A stretch of DNA of 64,000 nt from the NCBI RefSeq assembly GCF_000259505.1, contig NZ_AJMM01000025.1:24564-88563 (forward strand), given 5' to 3'. Made by a program: the position numbers and the translations under genes. Below are positions 8,349 through 16,719 of the stretch, one piece after another. The number at the start of each line of letters is the position of its first letter. Position 1 is the first letter of the stretch. A model generated the notes under the pieces. The model ran no database searches. It worked only from the letters and a program-made list of their open reading frames with translations, and was not told where the DNA came from. Origin of the DNA: Streptococcus sp. SK643 (GTDB lineage: Bacteria > Bacillota > Bacilli > Lactobacillales > Streptococcaceae).

Positions 8349-9092
8349 TCATTTCTCTAATTCTAATAAAACACTAAGGGCTGATAAAGCGTAAAGCGGT
8401 GCTGTTTCTGCTCGCAAAATACGAGGACCAAGTCCTGCCAAGACTGCTCCCTTAGCTTCAAAACTTTCGATTTCTGCAGGTGACAGACCACCTTCTGGAC
8501 CAAAGATAAAGAGCAATTTTTTTCCCTCTTCAAGACCAGCTACTGCTTGTAAGAGCGCAGCGACTTCTCCTTCTTTGGCAGACTCTTCATAAGCCACTAC
8601 GATCGAGTCAAACTGGTCAAGTTGGGCTAGAAAGTCTGCTTTTCTTTCAAAAAGCTGAATACTTGGAACGATATTACGCTTGCTTTGTTCTGCTGCTCCA
8701 AGGGCGATTTTTTCTAGTTTTTCAACCTTTTTACCCAATTTCTTGCCATCCCACTTAGCAACGGACCAGTCTGCGGGAAAGGACCAGATTTGACTGGCGC
8801 CTAGTTCCGTCACTTTTTGCGTGATGAACTCCAGCTTGTCCCCCTTGGGAAATCCAGATGCAATGGTCACTTGTACTGGTAGTTCCACATTGTCAGCTAA
8901 CTCTTCAATCAACTCAAACTGACGATTTTCAACATCCAAGACGCGCGCCAAACGTTTAATGCCATCATCAAAGACCAAAGTAACCTCATCATCTTCTTTC
9001 AGGCGCATTACCTGAAACATGTGCTTGCTGGTTTCCTTGTCCTTAATGGTGACAGGAGAGACTGCACTCCCCTTGACAAAATACTGCTGCAT
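8349..9092 (-). CDS. rsmE: 16S rRNA (uracil-1498-N3)-methyltransferase RsmE
   Basis: A 247-aa SPOUT methyltransferase that modifies U1498 of 16S rRNA. Family marks are the N-terminal PUA-like start (MQQYF), SGFPKGDKLE and ALGAAEQSKR in the middle, and the knot segment FIFGPEGGLSPAEIE with LGPRILRAETAP. The ATG at 9092 is preferred over an in-frame TTG at 9104 because GGAGG sits at the right spacing. It begins right at the prmA end, so the two are probably coupled. Confidence 0.92.
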   Translation of the reverse strand: MQQYFVKGSAVSPVTIKDKETSKHMFQVMRLKEDDEVTLVFDDGIKRLARVLDVENRQFELIEELADNVELPVQVTIASGFPKGDKLEFITQKVTELGASQIWSFPADWSVAKWDGKKLGKKVEKLEKIALGAAEQSKRNIVPSIQLFERKADFLAQLDQFDSIVVAYEESAKEGEVAALLQAVAGLEEGKKLLFIFGPEGGLSPAEIESFEAKGAVLAGLGPRILRAETAPLYALSALSVLLELEK

Positions 9093-9093
9093 G

Positions 9094-10044
9094 CTAGCCT
9101 CCAATCACACCGGAAATATCCTTGGTTTTCTTAAAGACACAGGCATTCCATTCCCCTTGAACCATATGGGTTTCAAGGAAAAATCCAGCTGACTCAGCCG
9201 ACTCACGCACCATATCCCACTTATCCTTGATAATCCCACTCATGATGAGGTAGCCTTCGTCCTTAACCAAGCGATAAGCATCATCCGTCAGATGAATCAG
9301 GATATCCGCCAAGATATTAGCTACAATCACATCTGCCTCAATCTCAACACCCTTAAGCAAATCTCCTGCTGCTACGTGGATGTTTTCCATGCCAGAGTTG
9401 AGCTCAATATTTTCCTGAGCAACCCGAACTGCCACATCATCCAGGTCGTAGGCAAAGATTTCCTTAGCACCAAGCAGCGAGCTGGCAATAGAGAGAACCC
9501 CTGAACCAGTCCCCACATCCAGCACCGTTTCGCCACCACGAAGGACCTGCTCCAAGGCAAAAAGGCTCATCTTGGTAGTTGGGTGGGTTCCTGTTCCAAA
9601 GGCCATACCAGGATCCAGCTTGATAATCTTTTCTCCAGCAGTCGCCTCATAGTCTGTCCAAGACGGCACGATGGTCAAATCATGAGTAATACGAGCTGGT
9701 TCATAATATTTCTTCCAGTTGTCTGCCCAGTCTTCCTCAGCCAAGGCAGTCGTCCCCATTTTGACCTCTCCCAAATCCATAAAATCTTTCAATTCTGATA
9801 TGCGAGCCTGCAAGTCCGCCTCAACCTCTGCCACATCCACCGTTTCAGGGTAATAGGCTGTCACAACGATTTCTTCTTGCTGCTCAACCTCTGGGAAAAT
9901 CTCGCCGAAGCGGTCAACATTTCCCAAATAGTCCATACTGTCTTCGATCGCAACACCTTGCGCTCCTAGCTCAATCAGGAGGTTAGAGACTAACTCCTCT
10001 CCCTCGCGCTTGACTGTAACTTTTAACTCTTGCCATGTTTCCAT
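9094..10044 (-). CDS. prmA: Ribosomal protein L11 methyltransferase PrmA
   Basis: A 316-aa SAM-dependent enzyme that trimethylates L11. A substrate-binding N-terminal domain (to about residue 125) is followed by a class-I methyltransferase with [12 protein letters not shown] and [13 protein letters not shown] as SAM-binding motif, and NILADIL as the catalytic NxxA/D-like motif. The METWQ start is used because upstream codons are not conserved-looking; its RBS is weak. It precedes rsmE with 1-nt spacing. The L11 gene itself is at 52388 in this window. Confidence 0.92.
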   Translation of the reverse strand: METWQELKVTVKREGEELVSNLLIELGAQGVAIEDSMDYLGNVDRFGEIFPEVEQQEEIVVTAYYPETVDVAEVEADLQARISELKDFMDLGEVKMGTTALAEEDWADNWKKYYEPARITHDLTIVPSWTDYEATAGEKIIKLDPGMAFGTGTHPTTKMSLFALEQVLRGGETVLDVGTGSGVLSIASSLLGAKEIFAYDLDDVAVRVAQENIELNSGMENIHVAAGDLLKGVEIEADVIVANILADILIHLTDDAYRLVKDEGYLIMSGIIKDKWDMVRESAESAGFFLETHMVQGEWNACVFKKTKDISGVIGG

Positions 10045-10217
10045 ATTTAAGATACCAAGCCCGTAAAACACAAAGCAAAAATAGGAACTTCTCTTAAGAT
10101 GCTTGTGTCTAATAGAAGTTTATCTTTTTGGCACAGTGTTTAGGGCGGGTTCAGTTTAGAAATTTAACCGAACCATCCTTTCTAATCACTTACTTTTAAA
10201 TAATCTTTTAATCTCTC

Positions 10218-10610
10218 TTACAACTGAGGTACAACTTGACTGGAGCTAAGAAATTCCTCAACATTCATGAGCTGATAGCCCTGTCCCTCGTCTCCAAAGA
10301 TGATATTGTCAAACTGGTCCTGTGTCAACTGACCAACTAGAAAAACGGACTGTTTATCTGTAAAAAGCATGCTTGGATAAACCTTACTCCAAAGCAGACA
10401 AGCCTCAGTCAGATGAATTCCCAGTTCTTCATAAACTTCACGCGCCACGCACTCAAAAGGACTTTCGTCTCCTTCGCGTCCACCACCTGGCAGTTCCCAC
10501 ATATTGGGCCAGGGAATGCTTGCCTTATCATCGCGTAAGATAGTCAGAAGCTTATCCCCACAAAACAAAGCAATCTTACAGCCTGTGAAATCAGAAATCT
10601 CTATTTCCAT
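10218..10610 (-). CDS. Nudix hydrolase
   Basis: The 130-aa protein carries a complete Nudix box, GGGREGDESPFECVAREV followed by YEELGI, which binds Mg and hydrolyses nucleoside-diphosphate-linked substrates. The substrate is not predictable; it could be a MutT-like housecleaning enzyme. It lies 9 nt downstream of the DUF3013 gene on the same strand and is probably co-transcribed. Confidence 0.85.
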   Translation of the reverse strand: MEIEISDFTGCKIALFCGDKLLTILRDDKASIPWPNMWELPGGGREGDESPFECVAREVYEELGIHLTEACLLWSKVYPSMLFTDKQSVFLVGQLTQDQFDNIIFGDEGQGYQLMNVEEFLSSSQVVPQL

Positions 10611-10619
10611 GTCAAACTC

Positions 10620-11090
10620 CTAGTATCTCGGATAAGGATAGAACTCTCCCTCTTCCAAGCCTTCTTTTCCTTCTTCAAAGACTTCTTGGTTCCATTCCAT
10701 GACAAATTCTTCTGCTTCTGGGTCTTCCAAAAAGTCCATAAGAGCATCTAGTCCAACCTCTGCAGTATCTTTAAGGAATAGCGCAAAATAAGCTAAAAAT
10801 TCGCGAGAAAATCCTTTTTTAGGCAGGTAAGGAATAACAGTCAAATAGTCTTCTGCATTGACGGTTGACTTGGCAGGATTGTAGAAAAGCACTGCTTCCT
10901 CAAAGAGGATATCATCTGATGACACCTCTCCGTCCTCGTCCACCATCTCCACACCTGCAGCATTTTGCGCTTCCAATAGAAAACTCACTTCAACCGCGTG
11001 GTTGCGCTTGTCCCAACTAATCTCAAAGTCAAAAGGAAAGTTCTTCTCCAACTCTTCCTCTAAAACATCTAAAAATCCGTATGTTGCCAT
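10620..11090 (-). CDS. DUF3013 family protein
   Basis: A 156-aa very acidic protein (many Asp/Glu, C-terminus EEGKEGLEEGEFYPYPRY). It resembles DUF3013 proteins found in streptococci and relatives. There is no signal peptide or membrane segment. Function unknown. GAAAGAGGACAAA precedes the ATG. First gene of a pair with the Nudix hydrolase; divergent from rarA. Confidence 0.8.
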   Translation of the reverse strand: MATYGFLDVLEEELEKNFPFDFEISWDKRNHAVEVSFLLEAQNAAGVEMVDEDGEVSSDDILFEEAVLFYNPAKSTVNAEDYLTVIPYLPKKGFSREFLAYFALFLKDTAEVGLDALMDFLEDPEAEEFVMEWNQEVFEEGKEGLEEGEFYPYPRY

Positions 11091-11205
11091 TTTGTCCTCT
11101 TTCTATGCGACTCTTTAATCGCCCCGATTGCTCGGAATTATGCTAAAATAGATACTACCATCTTACCACATATACATCAGAAAATCCACGTTAGAAAGGA
11201 CTGCT

Positions 11206-12477
11206 ATGCCAGACAATCTCGCGCTTCGCATGCGCCCTAAAACCATCGATCAAGTCATCGGTCAGGAGCATCTGGTAGGACCTGGAAAAATCATTCGTCG
11301 CATGGTGGAAGCCAACCGCCTGTCATCCATGATTCTCTATGGACCTCCAGGAATCGGTAAGACCAGTATTGCCTCAGCCATCGCAGGGACGAGCAAGTAT
11401 GCCTTTCGAACTTTCAATGCAACAGTTGATAGTAAAAAGCGACTGCAAGAAATTGCGGAAGAGGCTAAATTCTCTGGTGGTCTCGTCCTATTACTAGACG
11501 AGATTCATAGACTAGATAAAACCAAGCAAGACTTCCTCTTGCCTCTCTTGGAAAGTGGTCTGATCATCATGATTGGGGCTACGACTGAAAATCCTTTCTT
11601 TTCTGTCACTCCTGCCATTCGTAGCCGTGTTCAAATTTTTGAGTTGGAACCTCTGTCTAACCAAGACGTCAAAGAAGCCCTTCAGATAGCTCTAAGTAAT
11701 CCTGAGCGTGGTTTTGATTTTCCAGTAGAACTAGATGAGGATGCGCTGGATTTCATTGCTACCTCTACAAACGGAGACCTGCGCTCTGCCTTCAACTCAC
11801 TGGATTTGGCAGTTCTTTCTACCCCTGAGAATGACAAAGGCATCCGCCATATCACTCTAGACATCATGGAAAATAGCCTGCAACGGAGCTACATTACCAT
11901 GGACAAGGATGGAGATGGGCACTATGATGTTCTCTCAGCCCTGCAAAAGTCCATCCGTGGCTCGGATGTCGATGCCAGTCTCCACTACGCTGCTCGTTTG
12001 ATTGAGGCTGGTGATTTGCCTAGTCTCGCCCGTCGTTTGACCGTTATTGCTTATGAAGATATCGGATTAGCCAACCCTGAAGCCCAGATCCATACCGTGA
12101 CTGCTCTGGATGCTGCTCAAAAGATTGGTTTTCCAGAAGCCCGCATTCTCATTGCCAATGTCGTCATTGATTTGGCCCTTTCTCCAAAATCCAACTCAGC
12201 CTATATGGCTATGGACAAGGCGATTTCGGATCTCAAAACTTCTGGTCACTTACCAATTCCACGACATTTACGAGATGGTCATTACAGTGGAAGCAAGGAA
12301 CTGGGAAATGCCCAAGACTATCTCTATCCACACAACTATCCTGGAAATTGGGTTAAGCAAAACTATTTGCCCGAAAAAATCCAAAATCATCGCTATTTTA
12401 CAGCAGAAGATACAGGTAAATATGAACGAGCCTTGGCACAAAGAAAAGAAACGATTGATCGTTTGCGTGAAAAATGA
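11206..12477 (+). CDS. rarA: Replication-associated recombination protein RarA (MgsA/WRNIP1 family AAA+ ATPase)
   Basis: A 423-aa clamp-loader-like AAA+ ATPase acting at stalled replication forks. Walker A is GPPGIGKTS (about residue 47), Walker B is LLLDEIHR, and sensor 1 is GATTENP. The C-terminal part holds the tetramerisation region (ISDLKTSGHLPIPRHLRDGH). GAAAGGA precedes the ATG, and an extended -10 (TGCTAAAAT at 11141-11149) lies upstream. The 6S RNA gene follows. Confidence 0.93.
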   Translation: MPDNLALRMRPKTIDQVIGQEHLVGPGKIIRRMVEANRLSSMILYGPPGIGKTSIASAIAGTSKYAFRTFNATVDSKKRLQEIAEEAKFSGGLVLLLDEIHRLDKTKQDFLLPLLESGLIIMIGATTENPFFSVTPAIRSRVQIFELEPLSNQDVKEALQIALSNPERGFDFPVELDEDALDFIATSTNGDLRSAFNSLDLAVLSTPENDKGIRHITLDIMENSLQRSYITMDKDGDGHYDVLSALQKSIRGSDVDASLHYAARLIEAGDLPSLARRLTVIAYEDIGLANPEAQIHTVTALDAAQKIGFPEARILIANVVIDLALSPKSNSAYMAMDKAISDLKTSGHLPIPRHLRDGHYSGSKELGNAQDYLYPHNYPGNWVKQNYLPEKIQNHRYFTAEDTGKYERALAQRKETIDRLREK

Positions 12478-12506
12478 AATCCTTTTCAAAAAGTTAAATT
12501 TTCCTC

Positions 12507-12534
12507 TTGATTTTTTTTAAAAAAGTGGTATCAT
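12507..12534 (+). promoter_or_regulatory. Promoter of 6S RNA
   Basis: TTGATT (12507-12512), a 16-nt spacer and TATCAT (12529-12534) place the start near 12541-12545, at the first base-paired position of the RNA. Confidence 0.6.
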
Positions 12535-12544
12535 ATAAACATAG

Positions 12545-12733
12545 AAACGCTGTGGTGTACGACTTCACACTTAAGTGTTGACCGACTATTTTTTGTATTT
12601 TTAGGGAAACAAAAGTCTTCTAACAGCATGTAGGCCGTCTCACACGGAAACAGCTTCAGTTAGAGCGAGTTGCCCACCTGCTTAATTGCGCGGGTTCAAT
12701 ACAAACCGTGAAGTTTCGGCACCAATACAGCTT
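12545..12733 (+). ncRNA. ssrS: 6S RNA (RNA polymerase regulator)
   Basis: A non-coding stretch of about 190 nt with complementary ends: GCTGT-GGTG near the start pairs with CACC-ACAGC near the end. It has a long imperfect duplex and unpaired middle, the open-promoter mimic expected of 6S RNA, which binds the sigma-A holoenzyme in stationary phase. I also recall linkage of the streptococcal gene to tRNA-Lys, which follows here. The 3' end runs into TTTTT. Ends are approximate. Confidence 0.75.
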
Positions 12734-12740
12734 TTTATTT

Positions 12741-12813
12741 GCCTCCTTAGCTCAGTTGGTAGAGCAGTAGACTCTTAATCTATGGGTCACAGGTTCGAGC
12801 CCTGTAGGGGGTA
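12741..12813 (+). tRNA. tRNA-Lys (CTT)
   Basis: A 73-nt cloverleaf. Acceptor GCCTCCT pairs with AGGGGGT with G-T pairs, the D-loop is AGCTCAGTTGGTAGAGC, the anticodon loop CTCTTAA gives CTT, and the T-arm is GGTTCGAGCC. CCA is not encoded. Confidence 0.97.
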
Positions 12814-12828
12814 TCTAAATACAACAGG

Positions 12829-12856
12829 AAAAGCCTTGAGTCCCAAGGCTTTTTTG
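12829..12856 (+). terminator. Terminator after tRNA-Lys
   Basis: AAAAGCCTTG and CAAGGCTTTTTT pair around AGTCC. Almost the same sequence, including the preceding CAACAGG, recurs at 18798. Confidence 0.88.
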
Positions 12857-13012
12857 TTTATCTGTTCTACTTTTGGTCAACCAATGGATAGGAATGTAAT
12901 CATTTTATGAACACCCCTTCCAAATCTTTCTAATCTGATGGCATTCTTCAAAAAAATTTTTAAAATTTAAAACAAAAGTCTTGCTTTTCTTTTAATTTAT
13001 GTTATACTTGTT

Positions 13013-13029
13013 CTTGTATCTGATACATG
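13013..13029. promoter_or_regulatory. Candidate Rrf2 operator upstream of its own gene
   Basis: CTTGTAT-CTG-ATACATG, an inverted repeat with one mismatch, ends 20 nt before the Rrf2 start codon. It shares its left arm and spacing with the perfect site at 13517, which supports autoregulation. Confidence 0.6.
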
Positions 13030-13049
13030 TTTACTAAAAAGGAGTTCAG

Positions 13050-13481
13050 ATGGATACAAAATTCTCAGTTGCTTTACATATCTTAACAATGATTAGTGAA
13101 AGCAAGGAAATCTTAAGTTCTCAAGCACTAGCTATTAGTGTTGGGACTAACGCTAGTTACATTCGAAAGGTGATTGCCTTATTGAAAAATACAGGTTTGA
13201 TTAGTTCCCAGCAAGGAAAAACAGGCTATCAACTCAGTAAATCTCCAAAGAAAATGACATTACTAGAGATCTACTATGCTACTCAAGAAATCAAACATAT
13301 CAGTTTATTTCCTGTTCATCAAAATAGTAATCCCGATTGTCCCGTTGGAAAACATATCCAAGGAGCAGTTTCACCGCTTTTCGCTAGTGCTGAATCCCAA
13401 TTAGAGAAGGAATTAGCAAATCAAACTTTAAAAGATGTCATTGACAATCTATATAAACAAGCCAAACAAGTCCGAAACTGA
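13050..13481 (+). CDS. Rrf2-family transcriptional regulator
   Basis: The 143-aa protein starts MDTKFSVALHIL and has a winged helix with the recognition region SVGTNASYIRKVIALLKNTGLI, then a GKTGYQLSK wing. Only one Cys (NPDCPVGKHI) is visible, so an Fe-S cluster of the three-Cys IscR/NsrR kind is unlikely; it resembles YwnA-like or redox-sensing members. GGAG precedes the ATG. Probably represses itself and the downstream oxidoreductase through matching palindromes. Confidence 0.88.
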   Translation: MDTKFSVALHILTMISESKEILSSQALAISVGTNASYIRKVIALLKNTGLISSQQGKTGYQLSKSPKKMTLLEIYYATQEIKHISLFPVHQNSNPDCPVGKHIQGAVSPLFASAESQLEKELANQTLKDVIDNLYKQAKQVRN

Positions 13482-13516
13482 TTTGATAGCAAGTCAGTTT
13501 TTACTGGAAACAACAT

Positions 13517-13539
13517 ATACTTGTATTAGATACAAGTAT
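13517..13539. promoter_or_regulatory. Candidate Rrf2 operator upstream of the oxidoreductase gene
   Basis: ATACTTGTAT-TAG-ATACAAGTAT is a perfect palindrome with 10-bp arms, 35 nt before the oxidoreductase start. The core CTTGTAT-N3-ATACAAG matches the site at 13013. Confidence 0.7.
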
Positions 13540-13573
13540 GTTTAGTCGTATTAAAAAAGAAAAGAGAAATCAC

Positions 13574-14578
13574 ATGAAAGCCGCACAACATACTACTTAT
13601 AACAAAAAGAATATCACACTGAACATCACTGAAATCGCCACACCAATTATTACAGACAAACAAGTCTTGGTCAAAGTCACCGCAGCTGGGGTTAATCCTC
13701 TCGATAACATGATCTCTCGTGGTGAGGTTAAGATGATTGTTCCTTACAAACTTCCTCAAACTGCAGGTAACGAAGTGGTTGGAATCGTTGAAAGCATTAG
13801 CAAGAAAGTTAACAACTTTCAGGTAGGAGACCGTGTCTTTGGCCGTCTGCCACTTGATCATATCGGCGCCTTTGCAGAATACGTAGCTGTTGATAGTCAA
13901 GCCTTAGCCAAGGTTCCAGACTATCTATCAGACGAGGAAGCTGCTGCTGTTCCTCTTACTGCCTTGACTATCATGCAGGCTCTTGACTTCATGGGCGCTC
14001 AAGCTGGGAAAACGATCTTTATTTCTGGTGGGACTGGTGGTGTCGGTGGAATGGCCATTCCGATTGCCAAGGCCAAAGGTTTGAAGATCATTACCAACGG
14101 TTCTGGAGATAGCGCTGAGCGTGTCTTGAAACTAGGAGCAGATAGATTTATCGATTACAAAACAGAGGATTACACAAAAACTGTTAGCCAGGTTGATTAT
14201 GTCCTCGATACCCTTGGTGGGACTGAAACTGAGAAACAAATGTCTATCATGAAAAAAGGTGGTCATCTTGTGTCCCTTCGTGCCATGCCAAACGGTGCCT
14301 TTGCCAAACGCATGAATCTACCAAAATGGAAACAGATGATTCTTGGCTTAGCAGGTCTCAAATTTGATAAGATGGCTGACAAATACGGCGTTTACTACCA
14401 TTTTATCTTTGTAGAAAGCAATGGCGCTCAATTACAAGAGGTAGCTGACCTCTTTAGTAAATTAGAAATCAAACCCTCTATCGATACAGTTTATCCATTT
14501 GAAGAGGTAAATAGCGCCTTAGACAAGGTCGCTAATGGTCGCTCACGTGGAAAAACAGTCCTCAGCTTTAAGAAATAA
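13574..14578 (+). CDS. NADP-dependent quinone-oxidoreductase-like enzyme (MDR superfamily)
   Basis: The 334-aa protein follows the zinc-independent MDR layout: a GroES-like N-terminal domain (VTAAGVNPLDNMISRG), then a Rossmann fold with SGGTGGVGGMAIPIAKAKG for cofactor binding. The structural-zinc cysteines of alcohol dehydrogenases are absent. Such enzymes reduce quinones or reactive enones; the exact substrate is unknown. The ATG at 13574 is picked for homology-like start MKAAQ; its RBS is weak (AAAAGAGAAA). Likely controlled by the upstream Rrf2 protein. Confidence 0.83.
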   Translation: MKAAQHTTYNKKNITLNITEIATPIITDKQVLVKVTAAGVNPLDNMISRGEVKMIVPYKLPQTAGNEVVGIVESISKKVNNFQVGDRVFGRLPLDHIGAFAEYVAVDSQALAKVPDYLSDEEAAAVPLTALTIMQALDFMGAQAGKTIFISGGTGGVGGMAIPIAKAKGLKIITNGSGDSAERVLKLGADRFIDYKTEDYTKTVSQVDYVLDTLGGTETEKQMSIMKKGGHLVSLRAMPNGAFAKRMNLPKWKQMILGLAGLKFDKMADKYGVYYHFIFVESNGAQLQEVADLFSKLEIKPSIDTVYPFEEVNSALDKVANGRSRGKTVLSFKK

Positions 14579-14591
14579 AAAGGAAAACACA

Positions 14592-14743
14592 ATGTCATAT
14601 ATTACAACTAAAAATCAATACATCACTTGCCAATAAATAAGTGGTCCGTAAAAGGTCTAACCAAACGTCAGCAAGGATTGCCAGGCCTAGCCTACTATCT
14701 CATTGAGGTTACAAGTAATGAGGACCTCTTCGTCATTGACTAG
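14592..14743 (+). pseudogene. Gene debris downstream of the oxidoreductase
   Basis: An ATG with AAAGGAAAA upstream opens a 14-codon frame (MSYITTKNQYIT, then C, Q and a stop at 14634) that reads like the start of an alpha/beta hydrolase. A second open stretch follows (KWSVKGLTKRQQGLPGLAYY, ending at TAG 14741-14743). Neither is a full gene. It looks like the remains of one deleted gene or of two joined fragments. The family is a guess. Confidence 0.4.
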
Positions 14744-14803
14744 CATACAAATGAATGGAACTAGTAACTCTGCTAATGATAGATCTGAAATTTTTTAATA
14801 TTC

Positions 14804-14860
14804 AAAAAGACTCCACCTATCTATAGGAAATCTACCCTAGAGATGGATGGAGTCTTCTTT
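14804..14860 (-). terminator. Terminator of the Mga-like regulator gene
   Basis: AGACTCCACC and GGATGGAGTCT pair, with inner symmetry, and are flanked by A-rich and T-rich sequence. It may also act on the plus strand. Confidence 0.7.
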
Positions 14861-14866
14861 CACTCA

Positions 14867-16345
14867 CTAATCTAGTCGAATAAACATCATGGCATTTAAC
14901 AAAGATATGAGTGAGACCGTGTTTATATTATTTGAATAGATGAGTCTCTTATTCTCAATCGGAGGAATAATAAAATTAGAAATGATGATATCATAAGGCG
15001 ATTCTTCTAAAGATTCCTTTGATAATTCTAATTCAGTCCAAACTTCAAGTTCAAAATTATTGCTACAGTAATAAGAAAGTGTCTCTGCAACGGATTTGGC
15101 ATGATACTGATCAAAATTGCTCATAACCAGAACCTTCAGCTTTGGCTGATTTTGTAGTAAATTAAGCACCAAATGTTTAGTATGTGTGATGAAGGTATAA
15201 GATAGATGATTTACCATCATTGAACTAGAACAAAGCTCCAGAGTCTCTAAATAATGAGAAAGCTCTTTTTTTACATCTGAAACAAATTTAGGAAAAATAT
15301 TTTGAAAATTCCTGATTGTATTCCCTTTTTGATCAAATAAAATAAACTCAGTGGACAACTCTTGACGATACAGATGTGCGGTATTATGCAGATGCCAAAT
15401 CAGATTATCCTTATTCTCAATCTCAATCTGATACTTGACTGAAATCTGATCAATAAAATCACTCAATAGATGGTAAGATTTTTCAACATAGCTATCCTTT
15501 TTTACGCATTTCATAAAGAGACTTTCATCTATGAAAAACATTTTTTGAAAGTAAGACACAAATAATTGGCAAACAACTTCTTCATCTAAAGAGATACTGT
15601 ATTCTGATTCAAAATTCTTAGCAACACCTTCTATTCCTTCTGCCTGCATTAAAAAATCCAAACTTTGATCGTGAAAAGAGTCTTTCTCTACTTCCATAAA
15701 ATGACCAAACTTTATTCGATATAGATTGGTCATCAGGAGCAACTTTAGCATTCTATGAGTTGACAAATTCATTGGAAAGCTTGTTTCCTTATAAACCAAT
15801 TCTAACAATTGAGATAGTGGCTCTGATGAAAAATTTTCAAATGGCCATTCTAGGAAATAATATTTTTCTGAAAAATATTGTGCAAAAAAGTAACGAATGT
15901 CTCTCTCATTTCCAATGATTTGAACAGGGGTCAGACTGATTTCAAATTGAAATTGCCTTTTAATCACTTTATTGATTTGGCTAATAATACGATAGAGCGA
16001 AGATGAACTGATATAAAATTCTTTACAAATACTCTCAGCTTGACAACCTTCATTAAAGAAGATAAATTCTAAAATCGAAAAATGAGTTGAATGCTTAAAG
16101 AAATGATGGTAAACCATTTCAATATCACTATCATCGGTATTAATAATGCGTATACCATTAGTAGAAGAATGAAAAATCAAGTCCGGAAAAGCAGATTTAA
16201 CATGGGATAGATCATCTTTGACTGCACGTTCTGTACAATTTAGTAACTCTGCTAGTTCAGAACGATGAAACCATCGTTTATGTTCAAATAATAGTTCTAA
16301 TAATTCTAATTGCCTATGACTTTTTTTAGATAATAAATCTCTCAT
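14867..16345 (-). CDS. mgaSpn: Mga-family global regulator, MgaSpn-like
   Basis: The 492-aa protein reads as a close relative of pneumococcal MgaSpn. The N-terminal region has HTH and winged-helix segments (HRSELAELLNCTERAVKDDL at about 29-48; SICKEFYISSSSLYRIISQI at about 102-121). The middle is a PRD-like region and the C-terminus resembles PTS EIIB (LKVLVMSNFDQYHAKSVAE), so control by phosphorylation is plausible. The MRDLL start gives the family length. In pneumococcus MgaSpn activates a promoter of the divergent gene cluster next to it and prefers bendable AT-rich DNA; the same arrangement is seen here. Confidence 0.88.
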   Translation of the reverse strand: MRDLLSKKSHRQLELLELLFEHKRWFHRSELAELLNCTERAVKDDLSHVKSAFPDLIFHSSTNGIRIINTDDSDIEMVYHHFFKHSTHFSILEFIFFNEGCQAESICKEFYISSSSLYRIISQINKVIKRQFQFEISLTPVQIIGNERDIRYFFAQYFSEKYYFLEWPFENFSSEPLSQLLELVYKETSFPMNLSTHRMLKLLLMTNLYRIKFGHFMEVEKDSFHDQSLDFLMQAEGIEGVAKNFESEYSISLDEEVVCQLFVSYFQKMFFIDESLFMKCVKKDSYVEKSYHLLSDFIDQISVKYQIEIENKDNLIWHLHNTAHLYRQELSTEFILFDQKGNTIRNFQNIFPKFVSDVKKELSHYLETLELCSSSMMVNHLSYTFITHTKHLVLNLLQNQPKLKVLVMSNFDQYHAKSVAETLSYYCSNNFELEVWTELELSKESLEESPYDIIISNFIIPPIENKRLIYSNNINTVSLISLLNAMMFIRLD

Positions 16346-16430
16346 GAATGTCTTTCTCTCTTTATAAATTATCGGATTAAACCTCTTGCAATTATACCAC
16401 AAAGAATAGGTATAACATGCTATAACGACT

Positions 16431-16458
16431 TTTACTACGATCCTTTATTTCGTATAAT
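16431..16458 (+). promoter_or_regulatory. Candidate promoter facing the stress operon
   Basis: TTTACT (16431-16436), 16 nt, TATAAT (16453-16458). It is weak at -35, as expected for an activated promoter, but lies about 260 nt from the first gene, so the TATAAT-like copies at 16569, 16615 and 16655 are alternatives. Confidence 0.3.
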
Positions 16459-16558
16459 AACACTACAGGAGCAATATATAAACAATTTTCTTATTTTACC
16501 GTCTATTGAGGGCGTGAATACAGAATCAAATTCAAATCGAAAGATTATACTTTTAATT

Positions 16559-16700
16559 TTAAAAATTATATAATAGCAACAATCAAAGAATTTGATTTTT
16601 TTATATTAAAATTATATAATAATCAAAATAATTAATTATTTTATATTAAAATTGTATAATAGCAATAATCAAAGGAATTGATTTTTTGATATTAAAATAA
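16559..16700. repeat. AT-rich degenerate direct repeats upstream of the stress operon
   Basis: ATTATATAAT occurs at 16565-16574 and 16611-16620, and ATTGTATAAT at 16651-16660. The first and third copies are preceded by TTAAAA or ATTAAAA and followed by AGCAAYAATCAAA. Palindromes AATCAAA-TTTGATT (16581-16597) and AATCAA-TTGATT follow the first and third copies. The spacing is 46 and 40 nt. This fills the spacer between the Mga-like regulator and its divergent neighbours and is a natural candidate for Mga binding or DNA bending. Confidence 0.6.
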
Positions 16701-16719
16701 AAAAGGAGGGTAAGCAATA

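Noticed and set aside
10148..10174. Inverted repeat GGTTCAGTT/AACCGAACC between the Nudix and prmA genes considered as a terminator
   Set aside because: One mismatch, and no T run follows on the minus strand, where termination of prmA-upstream transcripts would matter. The surrounding genes offer no reason to call it an operator.
16559..16700. Repeats beside the Mga-like gene considered as CRISPR or as plasmid-type iterons
   Set aside because: Copies are degenerate and unevenly spaced, and no Cas or replication protein gene is near. A promoter or regulator platform fits better.
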